Of a stretch of 64,000 nt of DNA, positions 35,579-44,696 are shown one piece after another; positions within the stretch are counted from its first letter, which is position 1; the number at the start of each line of letters is the position of its first letter. The stretch spans positions 140,639 to 204,638 of the forward strand of contig NZ_NSEB01000003.1 of assembly GCF_002734215.1 (NCBI RefSeq), read 5' to 3'. The notes beneath the pieces were generated by a model that made no database searches, was not told the origin of the DNA, and worked only from the letters and a program-made list of their open reading frames with translations. The position numbers and the translations under genes were made by a program. Origin of the DNA: Fredinandcohnia onubensis (lineage in GTDB: Bacteria > Bacillota > Bacilli > Bacillales > Bacillaceae_L).

Positions 35579-35597
35579 TTGATATGGAGGAGTACCA

Positions 35598-36836
35598 ATG
35601 ACTTTAACAGACTATACCCAACAACTCTTTGCTGATCGAATCGGTGGATCGTCGTTCGGACTCAAAGATGAGATTTTTAAATTTGAAAAAATAAAAAGGG
35701 CTAAAAAAGCCGCCTTAAAAGAGAATCCTCATATTGAATTGATTGATTTAGGGGTTGGTGAACCAGATGCAATGGCTGATGAAGCAGTTGTAGAAAAGCT
35801 CTCATTGGAGGCTGCAAAACCAGAAAATCGATTCTACTCAGATAACGGAATTTCTGAATTTAAGGAAGCGGCTGCTCGCTACATGGAAGAGGTATTTGGA
35901 GTAAGTGACCTTGATCCAGAAACAGAAATCAATCATGTAATTGGGTCAAAATCAGCACTTGCGATGTTACCAGCAGCTTTTATCAACCCAGGTGACATCA
36001 CATTAATGCCAACACCAAGCTACCCTGTACTAGCTACTTATACGAAATATTATGGGGGAGAAATCGTACAGTTGCCCCTCTTAGAAAAGAATGGATTCTT
36101 ACCGGATCTTAGTCAAATTGATCGCGATACATTGAAAAAGGCTAAATTGCTTTATTTAAATTACCCGAATAACCCAACTGGTGCTGCGGCAACTAGAGAA
36201 TTTTTTGAGGAAGTAGTTGCATTTGCAAATCAGAATAATTTAATCGTTGTCCATGACGCAGCCTATGCCGCACTGGTATTTGACGGTGAGAAACCACTAA
36301 GTTTTCTATCAATCCCTGGAGCAAAAGAAGTGGGTGTAGAGCTTCATTCTTTATCAAAATCCTTCAATATGACCGGATGGAGAATTGGTTTTATCGCCGG
36401 ACATCCGAATCTAGTTAAGGCATTTGCAACGATTAAGGACAATAGTGACTCAGGCCAATTTATACCGATCCAAAAAGCAGCAGCATATGCCTTGGCACAT
36501 CCAGAAATTACAGTAAAAACAGCTGAAAAATATTCACGCCGCCATGAATTACTTGTTAACGCACTTCGTAATTGCGGATTTAAGGCGGAAAAACCGAAGG
36601 GCTCCTTCTTCCTTTACGTGGAAATACCTGTTGGAGTTGTCGGAGGTCCGACTTTTACGAATGCAGAAGAGTTTGGACAGTACCTGATTCGAGAGCACCT
36701 TATTTCAAGTGTGCCTTGGGATGATGTGGGTAACTATATCCGATTCTCAGTGACTTTCCAAGCGGATAGAGACGAAGAAACACGAGTCATCGATGAGATC
36801 AAATCACGGTTAAGTAGAGTCCAATTTATATTTTAG
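35598..36836 (+). CDS. dapL: LL-diaminopimelate aminotransferase DapL
   Basis: A 412-residue fold-type I PLP aminotransferase. The PLP lysine is in SLSKSFNMTGWRIGF, with YPNNPTGA and the N-terminal DLGVGEPDAMADEAV as DapL-family marks. DapL makes LL-diaminopimelate from tetrahydrodipicolinate in one step using glutamate, bypassing the acetylated intermediates common in Bacillus. Being next to GOGAT (glutamate supply) and dapF supports the call. The start has GGAGGAG upstream. A broader-specificity aminotransferase cannot be fully excluded. Confidence 0.83.
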   Translation: MTLTDYTQQLFADRIGGSSFGLKDEIFKFEKIKRAKKAALKENPHIELIDLGVGEPDAMADEAVVEKLSLEAAKPENRFYSDNGISEFKEAAARYMEEVFGVSDLDPETEINHVIGSKSALAMLPAAFINPGDITLMPTPSYPVLATYTKYYGGEIVQLPLLEKNGFLPDLSQIDRDTLKKAKLLYLNYPNNPTGAAATREFFEEVVAFANQNNLIVVHDAAYAALVFDGEKPLSFLSIPGAKEVGVELHSLSKSFNMTGWRIGFIAGHPNLVKAFATIKDNSDSGQFIPIQKAAAYALAHPEITVKTAEKYSRRHELLVNALRNCGFKAEKPKGSFFLYVEIPVGVVGGPTFTNAEEFGQYLIREHLISSVPWDDVGNYIRFSVTFQADRDEETRVIDEIKSRLSRVQFIF

Positions 36837-36855
36837 AGAAGGAAGGTGAGTGTAA

Positions 36856-37740
36856 GTGCTTTTTACAAAAATGCATGGTTTGGGTAACAATTATATCATT
36901 TTCAATCTCTTAGAATCCTCCTTGAGGGAACAGGACCTTACTATTCTTGCCAAATCGGTATCGGATGTTAATTTTGGAATTGGTTCTGATGGGATGATTC
37001 TCATCTGTCCATCAAGTGTAGCGGATTTTAGAATGAGAATATTTAATGAGGATGGATCAGAAGGAAAAAACTGTGGAAATGGACTCCGATGTGTTGCAAA
37101 ATATTTGGTCGATCACTTGTATGCTGAATCTAACACATTTTCGATCGAAACCCTTGGTGGAATTGTGTACGTGACGGTTACAACTGGACACAAAAATGTA
37201 GTCGAGTCAATCACAGTTGATATGGGAGAGCCTAAATTACTAAAAGGAATGGTCCCTATGGCGGGTGACCCTTATTCAACAACAATCAATGAACCCGTGA
37301 GTATTGGTGATAATCAATATCATCTGACTTGTCTTTCAATGGGAAACCCACATGCAATCCTTTTTGTTGATGATGTTCATGAGGTACCACTAGAGAAACT
37401 AGGTCCTTCCATAGAGCACTCATATCACTTTCCGGAAAGAGTTAATGTGGGAATCGTCCAGATCAGAAATAGTAATGAAATTGATTATAGAGTGTGGGAG
37501 AGAGGTTCCGGGATTACAATGGCTTGCGGAACAGGGGCATGTGCAGCTGTAGTTGCAGCCACGTTAACTGGGAAAATAGCAAAACACATACCTGTAACAG
37601 TTCACCTTCCCGGAGGTGATTTGGAAATCAGATGGGATGAGAACAACCATATTTGGAAGAAAGGGGCGGCTGAGTACATTTGTCACGGTGAGATCGATGT
37701 ACAGGCATCCTTGGCAAGGCACATTACAAAAATGAATTAG
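36856..37740 (+). CDS. dapF: diaminopimelate epimerase DapF
   Basis: A 294-residue two-domain epimerase that converts LL- to meso-diaminopimelate for lysine and peptidoglycan. The two catalytic cysteines are Cys73 (NCGNGLRC) and Cys224 (MACGTGAC). The N-terminal FTKMHGLGNNYI is family-typical. The GTG start at 36856 lies behind GGAAGGTGAG and 19 bp after dapL, so the pair is an operon. Confidence 0.93.
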   Translation: MLFTKMHGLGNNYIIFNLLESSLREQDLTILAKSVSDVNFGIGSDGMILICPSSVADFRMRIFNEDGSEGKNCGNGLRCVAKYLVDHLYAESNTFSIETLGGIVYVTVTTGHKNVVESITVDMGEPKLLKGMVPMAGDPYSTTINEPVSIGDNQYHLTCLSMGNPHAILFVDDVHEVPLEKLGPSIEHSYHFPERVNVGIVQIRNSNEIDYRVWERGSGITMACGTGACAAVVAATLTGKIAKHIPVTVHLPGGDLEIRWDENNHIWKKGAAEYICHGEIDVQASLARHITKMN

Positions 37741-37852
37741 GATTAATTAGTTGTCGCCCGTATCTAGATAAAAGATTCTGATGCCTTGATGAGTAAATAG
37801 CAACGATGTGAACGGTAGCGATACTAATGACAAATATAAGGAGGAAAGTTTT

Positions 37853-39190
37853 ATGGGAAGAACTTATACGAAGGAAGAGATTTTACAAAACGCGAAAGAA
37901 GAGAATGTACGCTATATTCGCTTACAGTTCACAGACTTATTCGGCATTATCAAAAATGTAGAAATTCCGGTTAGTCAATTGAAAAAGGCATTGGATAATC
38001 AAATGATGTTTGATGGATCTTCAATCGAAGGTTTTGTGAGAATAGAAGAATCTGATATGTATTTATACCCAGATTTAAATACGTGGCTTATCTTTCCATG
38101 GAGCGCTGAAGAAAGCAAAATTGCACGTCTAATCTGTGATGTATATTTACCTGATGGGAACCCATTCCCTGGCGATCCTCGCGGAGTGTTGAAAAGAGTA
38201 TTGAGTGAAGCAAATTCCTTAGGGTTTACAGCGATGAATGTTGGTCCAGAACCAGAATTCTTCTTATTTAAAACCGATGAAAAAGGCAACCCAACTATGG
38301 AATTAAATGATAATGGAGGCTATTTTGATTTAGCTCCGATTGACCTTGGTGAAAACTGCCGACGTGATATTGTTCTCACTTTAGAGGATATGGGATTTGA
38401 AATAGAGGCCTCCCATCACGAAGTGGCTCCTGGACAGCATGAAATTGATTTTAAATACTCTGATGCAGTTGATGCCGCTGACCAAATCCAAACATTTAAG
38501 CTTGTTGTAAAAAATATTGCGAGAAAACATGGTCTACATGCAACCTTTATGCCTAAGCCGCTCTTTGGAGTAAATGGTTCAGGGATGCACTGTCACCAAT
38601 CCCTTTTCCGAGGGAACGAAAATGCTTTCTACGACGAAAGTGATGAATTAGGTCTAAGTGAAACAGCGAAACAATATTTAGCTGGAATTCTAAAGCATGC
38701 TCATAGTTTTGCTGCAATCACAAATCCAACGGTTAACTCCTACAAGCGTTTAGTACCTGGATATGAAGCGCCAAGCTATATTGCATGGTCAGCAAAAAAC
38801 CGTAGTCCGCTCGTACGTGTTCCAGCAAGTCGAGGCTTAAGCACACGTATTGAATTGAGAAATCCAGACCCATCTGCTAACCCATACCTTGCCTTAGCAG
38901 CTATGCTTGCTGCAGGGGTGGATGGCATTAAAAATAATCTTCAATTAGCCGATCCTGTGAATCTAAACATCTATCATATGTCAGATGATGAAATGGCGGC
39001 GTTAGGAATTCAAAGTCTTCCAGAAAACCTGAAGGAAGCTGTTACAGCATTTTCAAAGAATGAGCTACTCATCAGTGCACTAGGAGAACATATTAGCACC
39101 CATTTTATTGAAGCTAAACGAATCGAATGGGATCAATTCCGTACTCAAGTTGACACATGGGAAAGAGACCAATATATGACTCTTTATTAA
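37853..39190 (+). CDS. glnA: glutamine synthetase type I (GlnA)
   Basis: A 445-residue GSI-alpha enzyme making glutamine from glutamate, ammonia and ATP. Marks are [24 protein letters not shown], the ATP site [16 protein letters not shown] and [18 protein letters not shown]; the length fits GSI-alpha, which lacks adenylylation. In most Bacillus glnA follows glnR; here dapF precedes it and no glnR is visible, so it may be a second, specialised copy. The ATG at 37853 follows AAGGAGG; an upstream in-frame ATG at 37808 is not used. Confidence 0.95.
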   Translation: MGRTYTKEEILQNAKEENVRYIRLQFTDLFGIIKNVEIPVSQLKKALDNQMMFDGSSIEGFVRIEESDMYLYPDLNTWLIFPWSAEESKIARLICDVYLPDGNPFPGDPRGVLKRVLSEANSLGFTAMNVGPEPEFFLFKTDEKGNPTMELNDNGGYFDLAPIDLGENCRRDIVLTLEDMGFEIEASHHEVAPGQHEIDFKYSDAVDAADQIQTFKLVVKNIARKHGLHATFMPKPLFGVNGSGMHCHQSLFRGNENAFYDESDELGLSETAKQYLAGILKHAHSFAAITNPTVNSYKRLVPGYEAPSYIAWSAKNRSPLVRVPASRGLSTRIELRNPDPSANPYLALAAMLAAGVDGIKNNLQLADPVNLNIYHMSDDEMAALGIQSLPENLKEAVTAFSKNELLISALGEHISTHFIEAKRIEWDQFRTQVDTWERDQYMTLY

Positions 39191-39237
39191 TCTTTTAGAC
39201 TTCTTGAATCTAAATTTGACTAATACGATGATAGTAG

Positions 39238-39270
39238 CCCCGTACACAAAAAAGTGACGGGGTTTTTACA
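39238..39270 (+). terminator. Terminator of glnA
   Basis: CCCCGT(A)CAC pairs with GTGACGGGG (39254-39262) with one bulge, followed by TTTTTA. Confidence 0.8.
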
Positions 39271-39320
39271 TATTCTAGAATGAAGAAAAAAATCCCAATA
39301 TAGCCTGTCAATCACATATT

Positions 39321-39347
39321 TTGTTAATGAGAAGTTTGATGTATAAT
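39321..39347 (+). promoter_or_regulatory. Promoter of the yebC leader
   Basis: TATAAT at 39342-39347 with TTGTTA 15 bp upstream. Transcription would begin near 39354, just before the structured leader. Confidence 0.55.
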
Positions 39348-39361
39348 ATAAAGCGAAACTT

Positions 39362-39490
39362 CCATTAGTAGGGGGTGTATTTATCCCCTGCTAATGGTTA
39401 GTTGAACCAATCGGGCTTTTACGGGCAGTTAACCCCTTATTCGTCTTTCATGCTTACAGGAATTACTGAAGTGGGGGGACCACTGCCCGT
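39362..39490 (+). ncRNA. Structured leader RNA or small RNA upstream of yebC
   Basis: Two strong stems: CCATTAGTAGGGG / CCCCTGCTAATGG (39362-39374, 39385-39397) and ACGGGCAGT / ACTGCCCGT (39421-39429, 39482-39490), the latter extended inward by AACCCC with GGGGG. It begins right after a TATAAT promoter and ends 44 bp before yebC. It does not match a riboswitch class I can name. Confidence 0.5.
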
Positions 39491-39534
39491 TAATGCGGGA
39501 TATATGATTCAAAAGTTGAAAGCGAGTGTTCTAG

Positions 39535-40254
39535 ATGGGACGTAAATGGAACAATATTAAGGAAAAGAAAGCGTCTAAGGATGCAAACACAAGTAGAATC
39601 TATGCAAAATTTGGACGTGAAATTTATGTAGCAGCAAGACAGGGCGAGCCTGATCCTGAGTCAAACCAAAACTTAAAGGTCGTTCTTGAACGTGCAAAAA
39701 CATATAATGTACCAAGAGCAATCATTGACCGTGCGATTGAAAAAGCAAAAGGCGGCGCAGAAGAAAATTACGATGAGCTTCGCTATGAAGGCTTTGGACC
39801 AAACGGCTCAATGGTTATTGTTGATGCATTAACGAATAACGTGAACCGTACTGCATCTGAAGTGCGTGCAGCATTTGGTAAAAACGGTGGAAACATGGGT
39901 GTCAGCGGTTCAGTAGCCTATATGTTTGATGCAACAGCTGTATTTGGTATCGAAGGAAAAACAGCTGATGAAGTACTAGAATTGTTAATGGAAGCAGATG
40001 TAGATGTACGTGACATTTTGGAAGAAGAAGAATCTGTCATCGTCTATGCTGAGCCAGAACAATTCCATGCTGTCCAAGAAGCATTTAAAAATGCTGGCAT
40101 TACAGAGTTTACAGTAGCAGAGCTAACCATGCTTGCTCAAAACGATGTAACCCTTCCTGAAGATGCACAAGCAAAATTCGAAAAAATGATCGATGCACTA
40201 GACGACCTCGAAGACGTACGCCAAGTCTACCACAACGTCGACCTAGGCGAATAA
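39535..40254 (+). CDS. yebC: YebC/PmpR family protein
   Basis: A 239-residue protein of the YebC/PmpR family, annotated as transcriptional regulators and linked in recent work to translation of proline-rich stretches. Typical segments are [13 protein letters not shown], the central [15 protein letters not shown] and the acidic C-terminal end ([14 protein letters not shown]). The ribosome site (AAAGCGAGTG) is weak, so the structured leader may influence expression. Confidence 0.92.
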   Translation: MGRKWNNIKEKKASKDANTSRIYAKFGREIYVAARQGEPDPESNQNLKVVLERAKTYNVPRAIIDRAIEKAKGGAEENYDELRYEGFGPNGSMVIVDALTNNVNRTASEVRAAFGKNGGNMGVSGSVAYMFDATAVFGIEGKTADEVLELLMEADVDVRDILEEEESVIVYAEPEQFHAVQEAFKNAGITEFTVAELTMLAQNDVTLPEDAQAKFEKMIDALDDLEDVRQVYHNVDLGE

Positions 40255-40263
40255 ACAACAACC

Positions 40264-40309
40264 AGACCTTTTGGGACAGTTCCCCTGTCCCAAACTAAGG
40301 GTCTTTTTT
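40264..40309 (+). terminator. Terminator of yebC built from the dispersed GGGAC repeat
   Basis: TTGGGACAG / CTGTCCCAA form a perfect 9-bp stem, extended by AGACCTT / AAGGGTCT, and followed by TTTTTTT. A second family copy lies just downstream at 40324-40353. Confidence 0.8.
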
Positions 40310-40323
40310 TATGCGGAAAATTT

Positions 40324-40353
40324 TTGGGTCAAGGGGACAGGTCCCTTGTCCCA
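40324..40353. repeat. Dispersed GGGAC/GTCCC repeat
   Basis: TTGGGTCAAGGGGAC-AG-GTCCCTTGTCCCA is a half-element of the family. Confidence 0.65.
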
Positions 40354-40440
40354 CTTTTTTTACGAGAAATATTTTTCGAACATTGAAACTTTATAGTCCT
40401 TTTTGCGTATGGATACTACAGAAGTTTTTTGAGGGGGAAG

Positions 40441-40830
40441 ATGATGTATCCTGGAGATATGATGTTCAATGCTGTCCCAATTTTTATGATGATTGTGTTC
40501 GTTGCTGTGATCGTACTCGTTATTTTTAATCTAGGAAAAGGGATTAATCAGTGGAAGAAGAATGAGGATTCGCCTAGACTAAGTGTCCCTGCAATTGTCA
40601 AATCAAAGCGTACACATGTTAGCAGGCACACTCACCATCAAACAGAGCCACACCACCATAATCATGTAACATCATCGACTAGTTACTATGTTACCTTTGA
40701 GTTTGAGAGTGGAGATCGATCTGAATTTACGGTTTCTGGTGGTGAATACGGTCTGCTTGCTGAGGGGGATATGGGAAAATTAACATTTCAAGGAACGCGA
40801 TACTTAGGGTTTGAAAGATTGAAGGCTTAA
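40441..40830 (+). CDS. DUF2500 family membrane protein
   Basis: A 129-residue protein with one N-terminal membrane helix (about residues 11-31, FMMIVFVAVIVLVIFNLG), a His-rich linker (SRHTHHQTEPHHHNH) and a C-terminal small beta domain (YYVTFEFESGDRSEFTVSG, YGLLAEGDMGKLTFQGTRYLGFER) typical of DUF2500. Function is unknown. The start ATG at 40441 follows GAGGGGG. Confidence 0.8.
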   Translation: MMYPGDMMFNAVPIFMMIVFVAVIVLVIFNLGKGINQWKKNEDSPRLSVPAIVKSKRTHVSRHTHHQTEPHHHNHVTSSTSYYVTFEFESGDRSEFTVSGGEYGLLAEGDMGKLTFQGTRYLGFERLKA

Positions 40831-40880
40831 AGGATTTTGTTGATTTTTTTAGAATTATAGACATGAGGAGGGGTTTTACA

Positions 40881-42458
40881 ATGTCAATTAAGCAATTTCT
40901 AGAGGAACAAAATAAAGCAATTCGTGAATTACATATTAATGGTGCAGAAGCATCATGGATGGCGGCCACTACTGGTGAAGAGGAGTGGAATGCAAAATCA
41001 GCAGAAGCGGATACTGCTTACAGTGTTTATTTTTCAGATGCAGAGCGTTTTGACCAGGTAAAAAAATACCTTAAACAAACAGATGATGCTGTTCAAAAAC
41101 GCCAGCTGGAACTCCTATATTCACAAATGCTTGAAAACCAGCTCCCAGAAGAAACGCTAAAGGAAATGGTTCTATTATCAACTGAATTAGTAGGCGTATT
41201 TAATACTTTCCGCGCGACTTTAAATGGAAAGCAAGTTTCGGAAAATGATGTGCGCCAAATTTTAATTAAAAGCAATGATCTTAAACTTAGAGAAGAAGCG
41301 TGGCATGCAAGTAAGCAAATTGCAAAAGAAGTAGAAGAAAAATTATTGATACTTGTGAAAAAACGCAATGAGGCGGCCCGTTCGCTAGGTTTTGAAAATT
41401 TCCATCAGATGAGTTTTGAATCACAGGAACTTGACCGTGAGGAGATTTTTTCAATTTTTACAGAGCTTAAGCAGCTATCGGATGAACCATTCCGCGAACT
41501 AAAGCAGGAAATGGATGAAGAGCTTGCCGAACGCTTTGGTATCAAGGTAGAGGACCTTCGTCCATGGCATTATGCAGACCCATTTTTCCAGGAGGCGCCA
41601 CCATCTAAGGAATTAGATTTAGATCCGTTTTATGATGGGAAAAATCTTGAAGAATTATCAATACAGACTTTCGCAAAAATGGGTATGGATATTATGGATA
41701 TGCTGCAAAAAAGTGATCTGTATCCAAGAGAGAAGAAAAATCAGCACGCATTCTGTACCGATATTGATCGCGAGGGTGATGTTCGTGTCTTAAGTAACAA
41801 TGTGCCTTCTGATTACTGGTCAAACACGATGCTACATGAATATGGGCATGCGGTTTATTTTAAATACATTGACCGTGATCTACCATTCCTACTGCGCAGT
41901 CCAGCACATACGCTAACAACTGAAGCAATTGCGATGCTATATGGTCGTTTCGGGAAAAATACGGGATGGCTCCAGCAGTTTTTAGGATTAGACCAAGCGC
42001 AAGTTGATGAGTTGAAGCCACTCATTGAAAAATCATTGCGTCGCCAAATGCTGATTGCTGGCCGTTGGATTATGACATTTGTGTTTTTTGAACGTGAGCT
42101 TTATGAAAATCCGGATCAGGATTTGAATCGTTTATGGTGGAAGATTGTCAATGAGGTTCAATTGTTAACGCCTCCTGAAAATCAGGATTATCCACATTGG
42201 GCTGCGAAAATTCATTTTACGTTGGTGCCGGTATATTATCAAAACTATTTACTAGGTGAGTTAACAACTTCCCAGCTGCAGCGCTATATTGAAAAGAATA
42301 TATCAACTGATCTTTTCTCGGAAAAAGTAGGCGAATTTTTGTTGAACGATTTCTTTAAGCCTGGTGCATTATACAATTGGAATGAAAAAATTGAAAGAGC
42401 CACTGGCGAAAGACTAAATCCACAGCATTTTGTTGATCAGTTTGTAGCGGTAAAATAA
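40881..42458 (+). CDS. M3-type zinc metallopeptidase (oligopeptidase-like)
   Basis: A 525-residue, mostly helical cytoplasmic peptidase. The gluzincin motif HEYGH is in NTMLHEYGHAVYFKY and the third zinc ligand is probably the Glu in LTTEAIAMLYGR. The overall layout fits oligoendopeptidase/thimet (M3) or the related M2 family; there is no signal peptide. It probably degrades cytoplasmic oligopeptides. The ATG at 40881 has GAGGAGGGG upstream and is preferred over the in-frame ATG 18 bp earlier. Confidence 0.85.
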   Translation: MSIKQFLEEQNKAIRELHINGAEASWMAATTGEEEWNAKSAEADTAYSVYFSDAERFDQVKKYLKQTDDAVQKRQLELLYSQMLENQLPEETLKEMVLLSTELVGVFNTFRATLNGKQVSENDVRQILIKSNDLKLREEAWHASKQIAKEVEEKLLILVKKRNEAARSLGFENFHQMSFESQELDREEIFSIFTELKQLSDEPFRELKQEMDEELAERFGIKVEDLRPWHYADPFFQEAPPSKELDLDPFYDGKNLEELSIQTFAKMGMDIMDMLQKSDLYPREKKNQHAFCTDIDREGDVRVLSNNVPSDYWSNTMLHEYGHAVYFKYIDRDLPFLLRSPAHTLTTEAIAMLYGRFGKNTGWLQQFLGLDQAQVDELKPLIEKSLRRQMLIAGRWIMTFVFFERELYENPDQDLNRLWWKIVNEVQLLTPPENQDYPHWAAKIHFTLVPVYYQNYLLGELTTSQLQRYIEKNISTDLFSEKVGEFLLNDFFKPGALYNWNEKIERATGERLNPQHFVDQFVAVK

Positions 42459-42459
42459 A

Positions 42460-42486
42460 ATGAGAGAGCAAATCTCTCATTTTTTT
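42460..42486 (+). terminator. Terminator of the M3 peptidase gene
   Basis: ATGAGAGA pairs with TCTCTCAT around a GCAAA loop, followed by TTTTTT. Confidence 0.85.
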
Positions 42487-42505
42487 CTTAAAAAGGAGGG
42501 TAAAA

Positions 42506-42655
42506 ATGTTCTCTTTTTTTGGTGCGAAATGTGCGATTTGTAAAAGAAAAATTAAGCCTTTGCGAAAGTATCTCGATGATAAAGGGAATACAATAAAGGT
42601 GTGCATTCCATGCTCGGAATACGCGGAACGGCGGGCTTATAAAATTCGAAGATAA
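42506..42655 (+). CDS. 49-residue CxxC...CxxC zinc-ribbon-like protein
   Basis: A short gene with an excellent ribosome site (AAGGAGGG, 7 nt before the ATG). The product begins MFSFFGAKCAICKRKIKPL; the second cysteine pair, CIPC, is near residues 33-36, followed by SEYAERRAYKIRR. Two CxxC pairs ~24 residues apart suggest a small zinc ribbon. It lies 16 bp ahead of the small HTH gene and may be cotranscribed with it. No family is named with confidence. Confidence 0.7.
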   Translation: MFSFFGAKCAICKRKIKPLRKYLDDKGNTIKVCIPCSEYAERRAYKIRR

Positions 42656-42671
42656 AGAAGGATGAAGTACG

Positions 42672-42902
42672 TTGTATTTAACAGTTAAAGAAACAGCAGA
42701 ATATTTATCAATACCAGAAGAGCTTGTGAAAAAACTTATCCAAGAAAAAAAGGTACGTGCACTTTTCGATGGGGAGCAATACTTATTAAATAAAGAACAA
42801 TTCAACGCTACCCTCGAACAGCTTGAAAAATACAAAAAGCTCTACGTAGAATGGCTAAATGAACCCATCCCTGAAGATATTGATGTGAAGGATGAGGATT
42901 AA
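42672..42902 (+). CDS. excisionase/MerR-like helix-turn-helix protein (76 aa)
   Basis: The N-terminal ~50 residues (YLTVKETAEYLSIPEELVKKLIQEKKVRALFDGEQYLLNKEQF) form an excisionase-type winged HTH; the tail is a short charged helix ending in an acidic stretch. The TTG start at 42672 has AAGAAGGA upstream. No integrase or phage gene is nearby, so a recombination role is unlikely; a DNA-binding regulator is more probable. Confidence 0.7.
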   Translation: MYLTVKETAEYLSIPEELVKKLIQEKKVRALFDGEQYLLNKEQFNATLEQLEKYKKLYVEWLNEPIPEDIDVKDED

Positions 42903-42930
42903 GGTGGGACAGAGGTCCCACCATTTTTTT
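42903..42930 (+). terminator. Terminator of the HTH gene built from the dispersed repeat
   Basis: GGTGGGAC (42903-42910) and GTCCCACC (42915-42922) form a perfect 8-bp stem followed by ATTTTTTT. Confidence 0.8.
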
Positions 42931-42950
42931 ACTGGGCAAAGTGCCTGCCC

Positions 42951-43907
42951 CTAATATCCCTTCTTATAGTCCACGACATTCCTCGGTAGAACTCCGCCTT
43001 GAGCGTAGCTTTTTAGATTCGGGATAAAGATATCTTCAATGACACGCTTGGTGTAGTGCTCTGTTGAACCAGACGTATGCGGTGTCACAATCACATTTTC
43101 AAATTCCCAGAGCGGGCTATTTTCTTCAAGTGGTTCTTTCGTAAATACATCCAAACCAGCTCCAGCGATTTCACCTGAACGAAGTGCTTCAATCAAATCA
43201 TCTTCCACGACAATTTCGCCGCGTCCGATATTAATGAAAAATGCAGAAGACTTCATTGTTTTAAACTCGTCAGCCCCAAATAAATGATGCGTTTCATTCG
43301 TCAATGGCAAAGTAACCACGACATAATCACAACGAGGCAAAACATCAGATAACTGTGCGGTTGTATACATCTCATCCACAAATTCCTCATCTCGGTCAGA
43401 GTGGCGTACCCCGAGTACCTTCATACCAAAGGCTTTTGCAATCTTGGCTGTTTCCTTCCCAATATGACCGACACCAATAATCCCAATCGTCTTTTCATGA
43501 ATTTCCAGGTTCATGTCTGCATGATGCCATTTTTTCTCCTGTTGATTACGGACATATGTATGTATTTTTCTCGTTAACCCGAGCATTAAGGCAAAAATAG
43601 TTTCTGAAATCGGATAGGCGTGAACTCCATTTGCGCTTGTTAGAACCATATTTTTCTGCTCCATTTCCTCAAGTGGCATACTATTGACTCCAGCACTCCA
43701 GCTTTGTAACCAACGAAGCTTTGAGTCCGCATAAATAGAATGCTCCGCAATTTCCTTTTTCCAGCCAACAATAACCTCAGCATCTTGTAAATGATCTAAC
43801 CAAACAGAAGAATCTCGTCCTGCGACAATCTCCCAATCTGGAACAATTTCTTTAATCTGATCCAAATGAAATTCTTCAATGTTTTGCGTAATAACTAGTT
43901 TCGCCAT
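42951..43907 (-). CDS. D-2-hydroxyacid dehydrogenase (NAD-binding)
   Basis: A 318-residue D-isomer-specific 2-hydroxyacid dehydrogenase of the GhrA/YoaD-like group. The NAD(P) Rossmann motif is GVGHIGKETA. Catalytic residues are the Arg in NIGRGEIV, the Glu in FTKEPLEE and the His in VTPHTSGSTEH. It interconverts a 2-keto acid and a D-2-hydroxy acid; the substrate is unknown. The ATG at 43907 is chosen because the six extra residues from 43925 (MGCGTD) lack family similarity and a ribosome site. Confidence 0.87.
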   Translation of the reverse strand: MAKLVITQNIEEFHLDQIKEIVPDWEIVAGRDSSVWLDHLQDAEVIVGWKKEIAEHSIYADSKLRWLQSWSAGVNSMPLEEMEQKNMVLTSANGVHAYPISETIFALMLGLTRKIHTYVRNQQEKKWHHADMNLEIHEKTIGIIGVGHIGKETAKIAKAFGMKVLGVRHSDRDEEFVDEMYTTAQLSDVLPRCDYVVVTLPLTNETHHLFGADEFKTMKSSAFFINIGRGEIVVEDDLIEALRSGEIAGAGLDVFTKEPLEENSPLWEFENVIVTPHTSGSTEHYTKRVIEDIFIPNLKSYAQGGVLPRNVVDYKKGY

Positions 43908-43967
43908 GTCAGTCCCACACCCCATGTTTATTTATTTTAATTTAATTTTATAATAGTATAGACGAAA

Positions 43968-44035
43968 GGGACAAGAGACAGGTACACTTACCTACTAAAT
44001 TTTTACTGGGACAAGGGATCTGTCCCTCCGTCCCA
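43968..44035. repeat. Dispersed GGGAC/GTCCC repeat
   Basis: The right half, TGGGACAAGGGATCTGTCCC plus TCCGTCCCA (44007-44035), is well kept. The left half (43968-43995) is degenerate. It lies between divergent genes. Confidence 0.65.
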
Positions 44036-44053
44036 AAGTGAAGGGGTGGCAGC

Positions 44054-44689
44054 ATGAATACATCGGGGTTGATGGGTGGGTTGTACCAGTTTTGTGTATG
44101 GGTAACCCGGCTCGTTTATATTAATTTATTATGGGTTGTTTTTACGCTATTGGGGTTAGGGTTTCTAGGAATTTTTCCGGCGACAGCAGCTTTGTTTTCT
44201 GTAATAAGAAGGTGGGTCCTCAGGGAAAATGAAGAAATAAAGGTTTTCTCTACATTTTGGAATGCTTACAAAAGTAGTTTTAAAGATAGTCAGTTCATAG
44301 GATACTTTCTTACCGCGATTGGTGCACTTCTTTATTTTGATTATCATTTTTTTACCGCGCATGAAGGGCCGATATTTTTCGCTATCAAGATTGTAACATT
44401 AGGTGCCGTCTTTATTTTCATAATGATTGCATTATACATTTTCCCACTCTACGCACATTTTCAGTTAAAGCTGTTTACTTATTTTAAAAATGCCTTTTTT
44501 ATAGGGTTGTCACAGCTTCTCATCAGTATATTGATGGTGATTAGTACGGTTATTTTGTTTTATGCTTTGCTGAGATTTTCGGGAGTACTGTTTATTTTTG
44601 GACTTACTTTACCAGCGTTTTGGGTAACTTGGTTGTCACATCTTGCATTCCGTCGAGTGGAAAAAATAAAGCCATTAAACCAAGAGTAG
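44054..44689 (+). CDS. YesL family membrane protein (DUF624)
   Basis: A 211-residue protein with about five membrane helices, of the YesL/DUF624 family often coded next to YesM/YesN regulators and sugar ABC transporters. The N-terminal ...LVYINLLWVVFTLLGLGFLGIFPATAALF is typical. Its function is unknown; it may modulate the sensor kinase or transporter. The start has GAAGGGG upstream and the gene ends 7 bp before the kinase gene. Confidence 0.85.
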   Translation: MNTSGLMGGLYQFCVWVTRLVYINLLWVVFTLLGLGFLGIFPATAALFSVIRRWVLRENEEIKVFSTFWNAYKSSFKDSQFIGYFLTAIGALLYFDYHFFTAHEGPIFFAIKIVTLGAVFIFIMIALYIFPLYAHFQLKLFTYFKNAFFIGLSQLLISILMVISTVILFYALLRFSGVLFIFGLTLPAFWVTWLSHLAFRRVEKIKPLNQE

Positions 44690-44696
44690 GGGTTTT

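Noticed and set aside
35395..35597. Lysine riboswitch before dapL
   Set aside because: The stems are long simple hairpins; the conserved lysine-aptamer core is not recognisable.
40311..40529. A 72-residue plus-strand protein
   Set aside because: It starts in the yebC terminator/dispersed repeat and overlaps the DUF2500 gene in another frame without a ribosome site.
42672..42902. Prophage or integrative-element marker (excisionase)
   Set aside because: The HTH resembles excisionases, but no integrase, attachment-site repeat or phage gene is nearby.
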